Counted from the stretch's first letter, positions 11,781 to 22,594 are shown. The stretch: DNA of 64,000 nucleotides from Ornithodoros turicata (GCF_037126465.1 NC_088210.1:14406011-14470010), one strand, 5' to 3'. Program-made: numbers and translations. Notes: generated from the sequence alone by a model not told the origin.

Positions 11781-11986
11781 GGTACCCGGGTTCGAATCCC
11801 GGTGCCGGCTGTGCTGTCTGGGGTTTTCCTGGGTTTTCCTCAGACGCTTTCAGACATATGTCGGCACAGTGCCCTTAGAAGTCGGCCCAGGACGCACATT
11901 CCCCCAGGGCGTCAGTCGTGACGTTGCCCACATACGTGAGGCCGACAACGGCAAGCCCTATCGCCATCACCACCACCACCACCACC
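11781..11986 (+). mobile_element. tRNA-derived SINE (Ruka-like) with exact 12-bp target duplication
   Basis: The duplication AGCTACGCCGCT occurs at 11769-11780 and 11987-11998. The 206-bp SINE has a tRNA-like B box (GGTTCGAATCCC), TTTTCCTGGGTTTTCCTC, TCAGTCGTGACGTTGCCCAC and a CAC-repeat tail. The A-box half is missing, so it is 5' truncated. Mobilised by another element's reverse transcriptase (known for SINEs). Confidence 0.93.
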
Positions 11987-12041
11987 AGCTACGCCGCTTC
12001 TCCACTCTCAGCACGATGCTCTTTGTCGAGGACGTTGCCAG

Positions 12042-12522
12042 CAGGGTCGCGGAATGGCGTCAACCATTCCATTCCAATTCCATTCCGAGGAATGGACATT
12101 TGCGATAATTCAATTCCTTTCAATTCCTCGGAATGAAGAGGTATGGTCAGTTCCCACTCCTGGAATGGCATGGCAGCCCTATTCCATTCCTTTAATTCCA
12201 TCAATAAAAAAAAAGGACCGGTAACCGTGCTGACTATGCGCAGCAGTGCTAGAGGAGACTGACATTACCCAGCGCAGAAAAAGCACAACGACAAGGTTAT
12301 TTCATGGCAGAAGGGAGCAGAAACCACCGAGTTGAAACCGAAACTACCACCGGGGCACCCAGACCCATTCCATCCCAATTCCATTCTTGCCAAAAAATGC
12401 CTAATTCCATTCCGTCCCTACGACAGTTTCCGCCATTTCATTACAATTCCATTCCATTCTTTGATAAATCTGGAATGATTCCGGAATCATTCCAACTCCG
12501 GAGTGGCAACTCGGCAACCCTG
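12042..12522. mobile_element. hAT non-autonomous element full of ATTCC repeats
   Basis: The 481-bp unit starts CAGGGTCGCGGAATGG and ends ...GGCAACCCTG, flanked by GTTGCCAG (12034-12041) and TTTGCCAG (12523-12530), 7 of 8 bases identical. The interior is built of inverted ATTCCATTCC / GGAATGG pentamers. The CAGGG end plus an 8-bp duplication points to hAT. Confidence 0.82.
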
Positions 12523-13118
12523 TTTGCCAGGACCAACCCCATTCTTAGGGTCCATCGACCCAGCGATGGGTTATATTGTCTGCGGTCGTGTCTCTGGGAG
12601 GAAATAATATGTCCTCCGTCGGCTCTGCCTTAATATTGCTAGTACTCTGTCGCTACTGTTCAAAACTGTTCACTAATGATCAGTTACCCCCCTATGTTCT
12701 ACCTGCAACGATTGAGGCGGACATTCCACACCTTCTTCTCGACTGTCGCCGTTTCAATACATTCCGTGACACGCTGACCCGTGACACACGTGACACGCGT
12801 CTCGCCTAACCAGCCTCGGATACTCGAACATCTCTCTTGCTACCTTTTACTTGACCCCACACGGAGCGGTGCTATATAACCCCAGCGCTTCTCAACCTTA
12901 CCTGCGGGATACCACTCTTCTCAGCAGTCTGTGACATCCTGGGTATAGGACGGCTGAAGATCGGTGACTCTACATCGACTCGGTGACTGACAGACTGCCC
13001 CTGGAGCTTGATTGCCAAATAAGGAATTTTTTTAGTGAGGAATAGCAAGCCGTCAATAGATCCCCCCTCGTAGCGAGCAATGGGATATAGAGTGTCGTCT
13101 GTGGTGACGATACACCCC

Positions 13119-13120
<2 letters not shown>

Positions 13121-13170
<50 letters not shown>
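13121..13170 (+). repeat. (ATC)n microsatellite
   Basis: About 16 uninterrupted ATC units. The His-rich or Asp-rich frames read across it are artefacts of the repeat. Confidence 0.95.
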
Positions 13171-13174
<4 letters not shown>

Positions 13175-13216
13175 TAAAGCGGTTGTGGCCTTGTACGTTC
13201 CACAGTTACTACAAAC

Positions 13217-14244
13217 CAGGGTGTCGAACCGAAACGTTTTCCGTTCCGGTTTTCGTTCCGGTTACATCATAAACGATCCGGTACCGGTTCTGCTCCGGAG
13301 CAAAAAAATAACGGTTCATACCGGTTTTTAACCGGTTCCGCGCTTCTCCTGGGAATATTCATCCCCACAAAAAAAATCAGTGTTACAAAATGTAAACCTG
13401 TTTATTCCGCATACATGGTATTTAATATTAATAGACAGCTGTGAAATTGGTAGCTCCTGGTTCCTGTAGGTTACTGTCTGTTCAAATGGGCTTTCTCCTT
13501 TCTTGAAGCACATGCTACAAACAGACTTGTTTGTCGTGATGTCATACGTAAAGTACTTTCTTGCTGGATTGGAGCGATCGCGTCCCATCCGAATGTCTGT
13601 TGCTACTGTCTAGCCAGCAAGCATCACCGCACGAGTAGGACGCAAATCGAGGAACACCTTCACTCACAAACGCGCTCGACGGCTCCGTTTTATTTTCTTC
13701 GTGTTCTGTCCACAAAAGACTTGCCACTTCGCACGGGGTTGCCCTCGCGTATACGTACATGTATTCAACTTAGCTGCTCTCCAACAAGGGACGCGTTGCG
13801 CGACATTACCGATAAAGAAGCCGTTATGCAGCCCCCTTGGGTCGCTGTTTAGTTGAGGAGAGTTTGCGGGGATCAAATTAAAACGAACACTACGGCACAT
13901 TGCTAGAGAGTCACATGTACCTCTAAGTCTGTGTGCGTGAGCGAACGACAAACCATTACAAAGGGAGCCTAAGGGTCATAGTATACCGACATACATTCCA
14001 CCGTAACCGTAACCCTCGTATAGTATCCATGACATGACTTCAGAGCACACGACGTCTGTTTCATTCGCCTATCCGTAGTCCAAACCGGCGAAGTTTTTTC
14101 TTTGACCGAAAACCCTTAAATATATTTTTCGGTTTCCCTCCTAAGCGAAAAAAAAAAAAAAAAACGTATACGGTTTCGATTCCGTTCCGGTTCGCACCAA
14201 AATAGCGTTTTTTTTTTCGGTTTTCGGTTCGCTCCGACACCCTG
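13217..14244 (-). mobile_element. hAT element remnant with exact 8-bp target duplication
   Basis: CTACAAAC is repeated at 13209-13216 and 14245-14252. The 1028-bp unit begins CAGGGTGTCGAACCGAAA and ends TTTTCGGTTCGCTCCGACAC followed by CCTG; GGTT/CCGG motifs crowd both ends. The TIR sequence, duplication length and a BED-finger fragment inside all agree on hAT. Confidence 0.93.
13328..13588 (-). pseudogene. N-terminal fragment of a hAT transposase (BED zinc finger)
   Basis: The minus-strand frame reads SNPARKYFTYDITTNKSVC then SMCFKKGE. The aromatic KYF followed by CxxC is the first half of a BED zinc finger, the DNA-binding domain at the start of hAT transposases. The catalytic part is absent, so the element cannot move by itself. 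Confidence 0.7.
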
Positions 14245-14870
14245 CTACAAACTTGCCTGTTTTCTTGCTTTCTTATCGTGGCCCTATACTATAGTAACTG
14301 CACTTTGACGTGAAGTTGACTGACGAGGACTTTTGACGACTGACCAACATAAATCTACCATGAGAGTCAACCGTTACGCTTCTGTACATTAAAAAATTCC
14401 ATAACGGCATAGAGGCTCATGACGAGAGGACAATATTTAAAAGGGCACGTGCTCCAAGAAGATAACGAAGTTAGGTTCAGCAGCAGCTTTTTTTTTATTT
14501 CTTTTCTTGTTTTAATTTGCAATATCTCTTCCGCCTATATAATGTATCCAGCTGCACTAACGTCCTGCTGGGCGACCCCGATGCGAAATCATATATACAC
14601 GAAGCACAATATTACTATACAAGCGCTTATCGAGGAAGGGATGCACGTTGAACAAGAAATCCTGTCTGCTCATTTTTCCTCGTATAGTGAAGTTTGTGAA
14701 CACAGCCGGGAAGAGTCCTGAGCGTTCGCTATGACCAGCTGCCTATAGTGTCCTTGTTCTGCTTGGACAGCAGCTTGGGCCTCTCTTCCTGTCCCGCCAC
14801 TGCCTGTCCAAGGACGTTCTTGTTTGCGTAGAAGATGAACGGTTCAGGAAAGTGGGGCAGAAATTGGGAA

Positions 14871-14876
14871 TATAAA
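14871..14876 (+). promoter_or_regulatory. TATA box of paralogue B
   Basis: TATAAA followed by GCGC lies 65 bp before the ATG. Spacing and local sequence (TATAAAGC.GCG) resemble the promoter of paralogue A. Confidence 0.7.
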
Positions 14877-14940
14877 GCGCCGTACGGTTTCGAGAGGAGC
14901 CGTTTCCGAACAAGTTCGTGTTCTGAAGGCAGGATCTACC

Positions 14941-17900
14941 ATGGCGTCTCTGTACTTTCTGGTCTTGGGCCTGGCGGCTGTGGCAAACGCTGGTCAAGAA
15001 TGCGGCAAGGCACCACCAGGTAACGTCGTTGTTGGCGCAGTTTCGGAGAGTTGGAAGCATCTGTAATCGAGAATTTGAGAATGAAGTATTTAGGGTATCC
15101 TTGGGGAAATAAACCTCTACCCGAGAAACGTCATCATGACGTTGGTAGACACACCGAAACCAAAACAGATCGGAAGTGGAGAGCTGAGACGAATCGGCAA
15201 TTGTTCGCTGCCTCCTATTGAAAGAAAAGTAGGACCGAAGGTTGCGTCCCTTTCAGAGACCATTGTAATCCCTTCAAGACCGTGGCTTTCATGCGCGACC
15301 TTATTCGCCACTAGCATTGAACGTAGTTCAACTCTACCAAATTGGTGGCGCTGTCGAACATTATGACGTCATTTGTTTACAAACAGGTAGAGGTTCATTC
15401 AGGGGTCGAAGACGCTGGACATGAATCTGGTAGTTTGGGGCACGGCTAGTCATCCAAGGAAAATTTTAAAAGTTAATTGAATTCGATTCATAAAGAAGAA
15501 ACGTTTGAATTTGATATCACTAACGTATAACAGGCATTGGCACCAAAGGCACCAACCTAAACCAACAATCCAATCAGTTTAATTAATCCAGGAAGGAATT
15601 GGAATAATTATGATGCAATGAGGTTGGATGCTCATTAAAACGAATAATTAGTCTAGTTGGTACTTATCCATCAGCTAAGGGCTCTGAGAAAGACAGGGAA
15701 CGAAAGAACACACACAGGCGAAGCGCAACAGCAATTGTGGGATTTTAATGCCCCGAAAAACATACAAAATAAGTAGGTACGATGACGTAATGGACAGCTC
15801 GTTCCACCACTTTGAGGCACAGGCATTATCAGCTCCCGATACTCGCTTGTTTTTCTTTTTTCAGAAATGTGCTTTGTCTTGCGTGTGTTCCTTAGTCCAT
15901 TGTCCTTCCCAGAGTGCTTTGTCTGATTATAGCCCGATGGAGGTTGGATGCATGCACGGGTAACGCATATTGTAAGAATTTTACGGTCAGTCAATCTATA
16001 TGGACCTACGTTATGGCAGCAAATCGGCTAGCAACAGTGGTGCTCTGCTGCGGATGACGTCATGTGAATAAACCCTATACAGTGTGAGACCATGTGGATT
16101 CTAATGGCACAGAATCGGGAAGACTCTGAAAACAAGAGATTTAACCCCTAGTGGCGCTTTTGATCGTGCGACTTCTAAAAATTTTCGGAAGAACCATTGC
16201 GCTAATCCGCCAGCGTTTTTAGTTGCTGGGTAACCCTCAGTACTTTACGCGCGAAATAGTGCAAACCTTTTTGGCAATCTTTTCCCAGATGAAGCTACCA
16301 TGAAGAAAGCTGGCATGATTGCTGCCGAACTTATGAAGCAATGCGTCCACCTACTGGACAAGTACCCAGTACCACTCAGCACGATCGCTGATGTAAGCAT
16401 ATATATATACGCGGGAGCACCCGCTACATCGAGGCACGCTTTTCTTGTCATCTTATTTTCTGCAGGCCATGAAAGTGCTCTGCACCGACTACGCCGAATG
16501 TCATGACAAGCACGAATCCTTGGCTTCGGTATTGTACTTGTATGTATTTGTATTTGTATGTACCTAACGTTCGCTTCTATATATAGGAGCCAGATAAGTA
16601 CAGGTCTGCTCTGGTCCAGTGTGTGAGACCCTACCTCATCAACTTTTACGTGAGTAACTGTCACTGCGAATAAAACAAATATTCACGTGTTGGCATAATA
16701 ATCGAGGCCTCGATTTTCACCTACGGTCAATATTTGTATTGCAGAAATCACGCAAAGAGTTCAAGCATGACCCTGAAGTCGTGGCTCACGAAGTTGGCGT
16801 AAGCACGGATTTGAACCTTTGCGATGACACGCGATACCGTTTTATATCATGAAGTTATTGAAGCTGTGACGCGGTATTAGTCACCCCATATAGTTGCTTA
16901 TTCCAGGACGTGGTTCTCTCGAAGTACCTTCCTGTGCTCTAAAAATAGAACACGCTCTGTAGACCGACCAGCCTTCAGCGTGCTAGCGCTCTGTCTCTTG
17001 ATTTGCTAAGGACGAGGGGCGTATACCATTTTTGTCAGGGATCTTCCTAGCAGCCTACCACACCCCCTACCACACCACACCTTGGTTGAACCCAACTGAA
17101 GCAATAATTGACGCAATCGTGCCCGAGGCACCATCCTCGAGGCATCCGAGGCATAGCTGAAACCATTGCTGAAAACAGCCGTAGCCTTTACTACGTTAAC
17201 GCTGCTATACACTATTTTCCCGTTCCTGGATGCTTCCATCAATGAGTGAGGCTACGCTGCTCGGCACCAGAAATGTATGAAAGGAGCCAGGAACGATAAC
17301 GAATAGCTTTAGTGCTGGATGACTGCACTATGACGGCATTCGTCCTCTTCTTCAAAACAGTTGTGCACAGCTTATTGGTCCTGCATGGAATGACACGGAC
17401 ACGGTTTGCTCAGGGTCATGTTCCAAACAACAAACGGACACTTACACTTTGCACAGGGAGAAGCAGCAGGAATAGGCCTCGAAGCCTAAGATGGATACTC
17501 GAAAAGTGAATGCACGAAGTATGCTGGAACAAAAGACACTGAAAACCGCAGCGCTCCTCACGTGCATTCGTTTTCAGCCAGTAGCAGACGACATTCGAGA
17601 GGGCGCCACATCTCAGGAAAATGGTCCAGGATGACATCGCCTTTTCTTCTTCTTCTCCCCCTTTTTTTTTTCAGTTATTGCAAAATGCAAATAGCATCGA
17701 AGAATTTTTGTGTCATCACTATCTGTCATCAGGATTTCTCTGAACTTTAATTTCGTGAAAAAAAAGAAAAGAAAAAGGCGCTGCGAAATTTGCGAAAATT
17801 ATTTACACTCTTATAGACTCAAAAAAAAAAAAAAAAAAGGAAGAGAGAGAGAGGTGGTAAAGAGGAGAGGGGTGGGAGAGGGGTGGTATAGAGGAGGAGG

Positions 17901-18288
17901 TGGTGGTGGTGATGGTGAAAAAAGAAAGAACTTCAGCTCGTAAGAAACTCTAGGCCAACCACTACTCCGAACGATATACGTAATCATCGCTTTTGATTTG
18001 AGGAGAGAGCGGGGCGTACGGCACCTATTTTCAAAAACGATATAATTCGTAATGGAAGGTTACCTAGCAGTATGTTGGATGGCGCTAATGGTGCTAAATA
18101 GCAAGCCCTGTTCCAACAGTGTACGAGACGCGTATATGTACTTGCTGTGTTTGTGCACTTCCAGAATACCCCAGTTAAGGTCATTTTCTTTCCAGGACTG
18201 CGTCATCAACCACATCCCTCTGTCAAAAGAAATGGGCGTCGCCACCGGCTACTGGCTGCTTAAGATTATGGGTGCCCACGAAAGTTAA
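14941..18288 (+). CDS. Paralogue B: secreted six-cysteine protein, 6 coding exons, function unknown
   Basis: Seen: coding exons 14941-15019, 16289-16392, 16466-16528, 16587-16649, 16745-16798 and 18196-18288 encode 151 residues. Exons 2-6 have exactly the lengths and intron phases of paralogue A. A signal peptide (core LVLGLAAVANA) precedes the first conserved cysteine; cysteines are at 21, 45, 67, 73, 94 and 123. By hand count, differences from A are 2/35 residues in exon 2 (counting the split codon), 3/21 in exon 3, 8/21 in exon 4, 3/18 in exon 5 and 1/30 in exon 6. Introns 2 and 3 are very short (73 and 58 bp) against 756 and 202 bp in A, where MITE sequence accounts for much of the intron 2 expansion. 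Intron 1 contains a complete copy of the AATAGACC MITE. Inference: a recently duplicated, secreted gene pair; function not recognised. Confidence 0.86.
15111..15396 (+). mobile_element. AATAGACC MITE, copy 3, in intron 1 of paralogue B
   Basis: Spans AAACCTCTACCCGAGAAACG to ACAAACAGGTAGAGGTTCATT, with the ACCAAATTGGTGGCGCTGTC and ATTATGACGTCATTTGTTTA blocks in place. Confidence 0.85.
16020..16160 (+). repeat. Repeat shared with 38505-38640
   Basis: Contains GACGTCATGTGAATAAACCC, TATACAGTGTGAGACC and AACAAGAGATTTAACCCCTA. The copy at 38540-38640 has the same order to the GTGAATAAACTCTATAC block, then an inverted AAATCTCTTGTCTTCAGA. Confidence 0.45.
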
Positions 18289-18574
18289 AGACCCACCCAC
18301 TGATCCGGGAACGGGGCGCCCTGATCTAAGTGTAGCCATCAACATTTCAGGATTAAAATGTCGCAACAATGGCAAAACAACCACTCTGCTGTCGCACCCA
18401 TCGCCTCATCACTCAGTTTCGAGTCCCTCGAAAAATCCGATTCCATATTTTCTCAGTACATAGTATATTTTAACGCTAAGGACAAACGAATAACATTCCT
18501 AGATGTAACTAGTGCGAAGTGCTCCCGTATTGCTTTTAGCAGTACCATGAGCTGTACCAGCCAGGTGTCACCAA

Positions 18575-18740
18575 ACTGCTGAGGCAGTGATTTTCCCAGG
18601 ATGTCCTTCTAAGGAGGGTGTTGGAAATCTGGGGGGAGGGGGGGTGATATAATACGTGACGGTGTCACATGACGTCACAACCACGTGACCATATCCTATG
18701 ACGTCACGTATGATGTGACCCAGTGGCTTTTTCCAGGTTT
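18575..18740 (+). repeat. G-rich repeat with CRE-like palindromes in the 3' UTR of paralogue B
   Basis: GCTGAGGCAGTGATTTTCCCAG is followed by a G-run and then two TGACGTCA palindromes and one CACGTG within 18665-18720. The first segment recurs inverted at about 19580-19605. Confidence 0.5.
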
Positions 18741-18831
18741 CCGTTTTGGGGAATCGGAATTTGAAGGAGTAGAATGGGGGGTACAAACGCGCTTTAGAAG
18801 ACTCGCAAATTAACAACTGTGTTTCTGGCTA

Positions 18832-18837
18832 AATAAA
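18832..18837 (+). terminator. Poly(A) signal AATAAA of paralogue B
   Basis: AATAAA occurs about 545 bases after the TAA stop. If used, the 3' UTR (18289 to about 18860) contains a G-rich repeat and two TGACGTCA palindromes. Confidence 0.5.
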
Positions 18838-19091
18838 GCGACATTCAATTTTCAAACAGTAACGCTTTCTTACGGTGAACATTGTTTTGCTGCGCTCAAA
18901 CTACCACCTAGGTAGTTTAGAGTTGCAGGCATCTTCATTTCTGGTAAAAATGTTGAGTGACATTAAAAACAGAAAACGAGGACAGGTCACGAGAAACGCA
19001 AAAAAAGAAAAAAAAAAGAAAAAGAAACTAAAAACACAAGCACACACGACGCAGAGCAGTTCTCTATATGTGAAGCGGTAAGTTTCCCCCT

Positions 19092-19310
19092 TCATAGCCT
19101 CCTTTGTTTCCGGACCCATTTTTCAAAAGCTTTATCTATTAACTCGTCGTACTTGTCAGCGTTGCCATCAGGCGTCACCTGCTGTCGCGGAATCTGTGGT
19201 CCTTCGGTGGATATCTTCATCAGAGCTTCAACATGCGTGAGACGCGCGCATCTCGCGCGAGAGCTGCACAGAGGCGAGTTGGTTCTACTGGCAGCCGAAG
19301 CGACGAAACC
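19092..19310 (-). CDS. Possible minus-strand terminal exon, unrecognised
   Basis: A minus-strand frame is open from about 19310 down to TGA at 19092-19094. Its last 42 codons (from the ATG in ALMKISTE) read like real protein: charged, not low-complexity, ending DKAFEKWVRKQRRL. A possible acceptor is the GTGCAG near 19270. I recognise no family and saw no poly(A) signal below it, so it could be a decayed repeat. Confidence 0.22.
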   Translation of the reverse strand, partial: GFVASAASRTNSPLCSSRARCARLTHVEALMKISTEGPQIPRQQVTPDGNADKYDELIDKAFEKWVRKQRRL

Positions 19311-22024
19311 GATATTTTAGTGCAAGAGCACAACACTCGGTCTCATTCTTGAATATCTCGTTCACAAGTACAGTGAGTGCACCGTGCTCTCGCACGATGA
19401 TCCGGTGTAACAACGTTAAACCGCTGTTACTTTTTTATGCTTTACTCACAGCGTTCAAAACCAGCAGGCATCGTAAATATCAAGACTTGACTTGAATACT
19501 CGACAGGGCCAGGTGACACTCCCCTGGGGGGGGGGGGGGGGTGTCGACAAACTGGGGGGGAGGTTAGGGGTGTGTGGAGGGGTGCTGGGAAAATCACTGT
19601 GCTGAGGTCCTCGACCGGGTTTGAACACGCATCCGCAAGCGGACAGGTTGCCGACGGGTCTAGCAAGGTCGCCTACCAGAGCACAATCAGAAGTAACGTG
19701 GTCCTCTTGGAAAACGAAACCAGAACTGAAGACGGACATGAACTGCCGTAACCACAAGTGTGTTTATGGAAGCCTCCGGCTCCTGTTTTAGGTTCAGTAC
19801 CCTGCTACTCCGTGCTCTATAGCAAGCTGATCTCAAAAAGAAAAAGGCCGTGGCGTCAACAGTAGGTTTAGACATAGGTTTAGAAGATGACAACTACGCC
19901 GAACAGGGAACATGTCCGCGGCATCGTCATTGGCATAGCAACATGGCGCTGACTGCTAATGCAAAACTGTACATGCGTGAATGAGGTATTAAGGGTGATA
20001 TTCAAGGGTTCTTGTGTTAATTTTTACTAATTGAAACATCGAGGAGGTACGTGTCGTCTGGCATTTTCTGTACACATTCGGTATGGTTTAATAGTGGAGC
20101 GCCGTGCTCCAGCTCATGCATGTGTGTTTCTCCGCCGCACTGCTACTGTATCAAAACAGTTCATCAAACAGTTTTTATAGTTCTATCAAAATAGTATGCA
20201 GGCTGCCCAAGGGCGAACGTCGCTACACTGATTTCTTTGTGCTCAGCCGCTACCGGTTTGAAAATTTGTGAGGAGTCCTCAAATCCAAAAGGGATTTCAC
20301 AAATTTTTACAATAGTCCCAAACCCCTGCACCCTTTCAGCACTGAATGGGGCGCCGGAAATGTGTCGGCCAATGCCGTATTTAGCGAAATACTTCGGCAG
20401 CTGCCCTACGGGAACTTTGCATGCGAGAGAGAGAGGGGGATTTTTGCCCTGTATTTTCCTTTCCCAAATGTACTACCAAAAGTACGATTTCCGGGATTTG
20501 AACGCCCGAAACCCCCTCTCTAGCTACGCCAATGGTCTCTTCTGGAATGCTAAAGTCGCGACAACATTTCTGCAGAGAAATGCTGGAGATTGAACTTATA
20601 TGCAGAAACACGTCGTGATTTCGGAATAAATTGAATTCCACTAAACCACCATGTTCAGGATCGGCCGACGATCTACTTGGCTAATCTTTTTGTCTGAAAA
20701 GTGCTTAGACATTAAAAAAGCACAGCTTGACTTCCGCTGCTGCAGAGGTTCCGGCGGCGTGACGTCACTCCCTATGCGAAGGAGTAAGAGGGCAGCGCTC
20801 AGAGACGGCTGTGGCATTCCTTTTCTGTAGGTCATGCCCTCGTTGGTTCTTAGGGAGTGACGTTTTCTCGGTCTTCCAGAGAGGGAGCTCCGTCGTCTGC
20901 TCTTATCGTGTATCCCATCGAGTAACAGTGAAACTACGCCCCTTTTTCGCGTGGGATTTTCGATACAGTGGTCGGTGGTCCACAAGGAATAAAATGACAC
21001 TATGTATGGTTTTGGAGCCGACTAAAGCGGATGCGATCGTCCCTTTATGTATCAAGTGCACATCAAAATATTTGTGTTAACAAGATACGGGAATTGGCTC
21101 GTCGTTTCCATAGCGTCCACCATCTTCTCGCACGCTTCACCCTCAATGTACGTGCGGTCTGCATTCTCCGCTGGCGGATGAATACGGAGCCGTCGCGAGG
21201 TGAGTTGGGGCTGGCGCAAGGCAAATCTGAAGTGTACCCCCCCTCCCTCTCTGCTGTCAGAAGCCTTGTAAATAAATAAAAGAAGACGTCTATAAATTTC
21301 AACAAAATTCTCATCATTCAAATTCTCCTAATTCCTACTTCATACTGTCCAACCTACCTGCCAGGGCTTGCTGTTCGGCACCCTCTCTAACGAGGGTGCA
21401 GGGGTGGCCGCCCCTCTCGCAGTCCCGTCGCTACGGCTCTGGATGTATGCCTCCGTCTGTGTAGCTCTTGAGTTGTCTCAGGGTATAGATGTTCTTTAGG
21501 GTCTGTTTCGAGGAAACGTTTACGAACTACTTGGCGTTGATGAAAAAGTCTAATTGTCATAGTATTAGAAGACCAGTGTGCGAGTATATGGCGATAGAGA
21601 TTCGCAACAGAAAGAGGAGCTCTAATTAATATAAATATATGCATATTTGCTACACAGATTTAAGTGAATATTCATTGCATGTACTACTCGCACCTGACAT
21701 AAAAAGTAGTGTTTTGCAAATACCTACGTAATCTCTTTGGCAATTGGTTGTTTCTTGGAAATAACTGGAAACTCCACAAATATTATGTCCAATAAGCAGT
21801 TCCCAAATTTTAGGAGATAAATGCTGCTGGAAGTCAAGGTTATAGGTGTGCTGCAGTCTGAAAAACCATAATAGTCTTTCATACGTTTATCTTCCTTTTT
21901 TGAGCCTGTGGACAGTTGTAAATTTCAAAATGTCGTGTTCCTTTTTGTTCTCTATAAAGCAGTGAAGTGTATTGTTCCGACACGTAACCCAATTTCGCTG
22001 GTGCACAGTGCTGCAGTGAAACTG
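19311..22024. other. No supported gene; scattered repeat debris
   Basis: Holds a long G-run near 19525-19545, a GTGACGTCACTCCCTA / TTAGGGAGTGACGTT inverted pair at 20757-20865 and many short frames without domains. The unspliced 5' end of mRpL51 may lie here, but I could not place it. Confidence 0.4.
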
Positions 22025-22565
22025 CAGTGATGGGCAAAGTACCTCAAAATTGTACTTGAAAAAAACAAAAACCTAGCTCTTGTTATACCTGAAGTATAGT
22101 ATGAAGTACTATAGTACTTACGTACTTCAAGTAAAGTGCAAAGTCTTTTGCAAGGTGCTTTAAAGTACTCATTAAGTACATTACAGAGTTAGAGCGTATT
22201 GCTGGAGTTTCAACACTTGGTAGTGATAGGACGTAAGGGTAATTACGTCTTGCTGTTATCTTTGTCTTTGACTTACCTTTTGAAACTTTTAACAAGTTTT
22301 TTGCCATCTGCTAGTTATGAAACATAGATAGCTTACAGTTGGCTCATTAATGTGAACCGAAATAAATGATTTTGCGACCAAGTTTTGTGTTTTTATTGCC
22401 TATGGGGTACTCGAGCACTTGAAAGGAAAATACACGGAAGAAAACTGCTTAAAGTGCGCTACAAAGTACACAAATTGAAATGTACTTTAAGTAAAGTACA
22501 TGTACTGAGAAATGTACCTACAGCAGTACTTGAATACTTGGTACCTCAAGTACTTTGCATCACTG
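22025..22565. mobile_element. Probable hAT MITE just upstream of mRpL51
   Basis: Ends CAGTGATGGGCAAAGTACCT and AGTACTTTGCATCACTG are inverted repeats, and the interior is rich in AAGTACTT motifs. The flanking 8-mers (TGAAACTG, AATGAAAG) do not match, so the class rests on the ends and on its likeness to 45644-46456. Confidence 0.62.
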
Positions 22566-22572
22566 AATGAAA

Positions 22573-22594
22573 GCCTCTTTCATTTTCTTATTAG
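22573..22594 (+). promoter_or_regulatory. Probable splice acceptor upstream of the mRpL51 start exon
   Basis: A pyrimidine-rich tract ending in TTATTAG directly precedes the 21 bases of 5' UTR before the ATG. It implies a spliced leader exon further upstream, which I could not locate. Confidence 0.5.

Larger units (their letters stand above)
10633..12900 (+). pseudogene. Non-LTR retrotransposon 3' half: broken RNase H and C-terminal domain
   Basis: Seen: the frame at 10633-11040 gives VYTDRSV, SSVEAELFIILAALRHI and, after a frameshift, VLTDSKAALTIL and LQWVPS, i.e. the D, E, D landmarks of RNase H. The HVGLHGDASAERAH continuation appears only at about 11665, after about 0.6 kb of unrelated sequence. 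A C-terminal IEADIPHLLLDCRRF segment lies at 12710-12760. Between them sit a SINE (11781-11986) and a hAT element (12042-12522). Family: I/Jockey-type elements with RNase H, as inferred from domain order. Dead: several frameshifts, stops and three insertions. Confidence 0.8.

Noticed and set aside
11781..11840. tRNA-like sequence with a B box (also at 27200, 51880 and 63680)
   Set aside because: Each is joined to a SINE body or fragment of it and lacks a complete cloverleaf, so it is a SINE head and not a tRNA gene.
13080..13331. Frames with poly-His or poly-Asp
   Set aside because: Direct translation of the (ATC)n microsatellite at 13121-13170.
22025..22565. Exact target duplication for the 22.0-kb hAT-like element
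   Set aside because: The flanking 8-mers TGAAACTG and AATGAAAG do not match; the call rests only on terminal inverted repeats.
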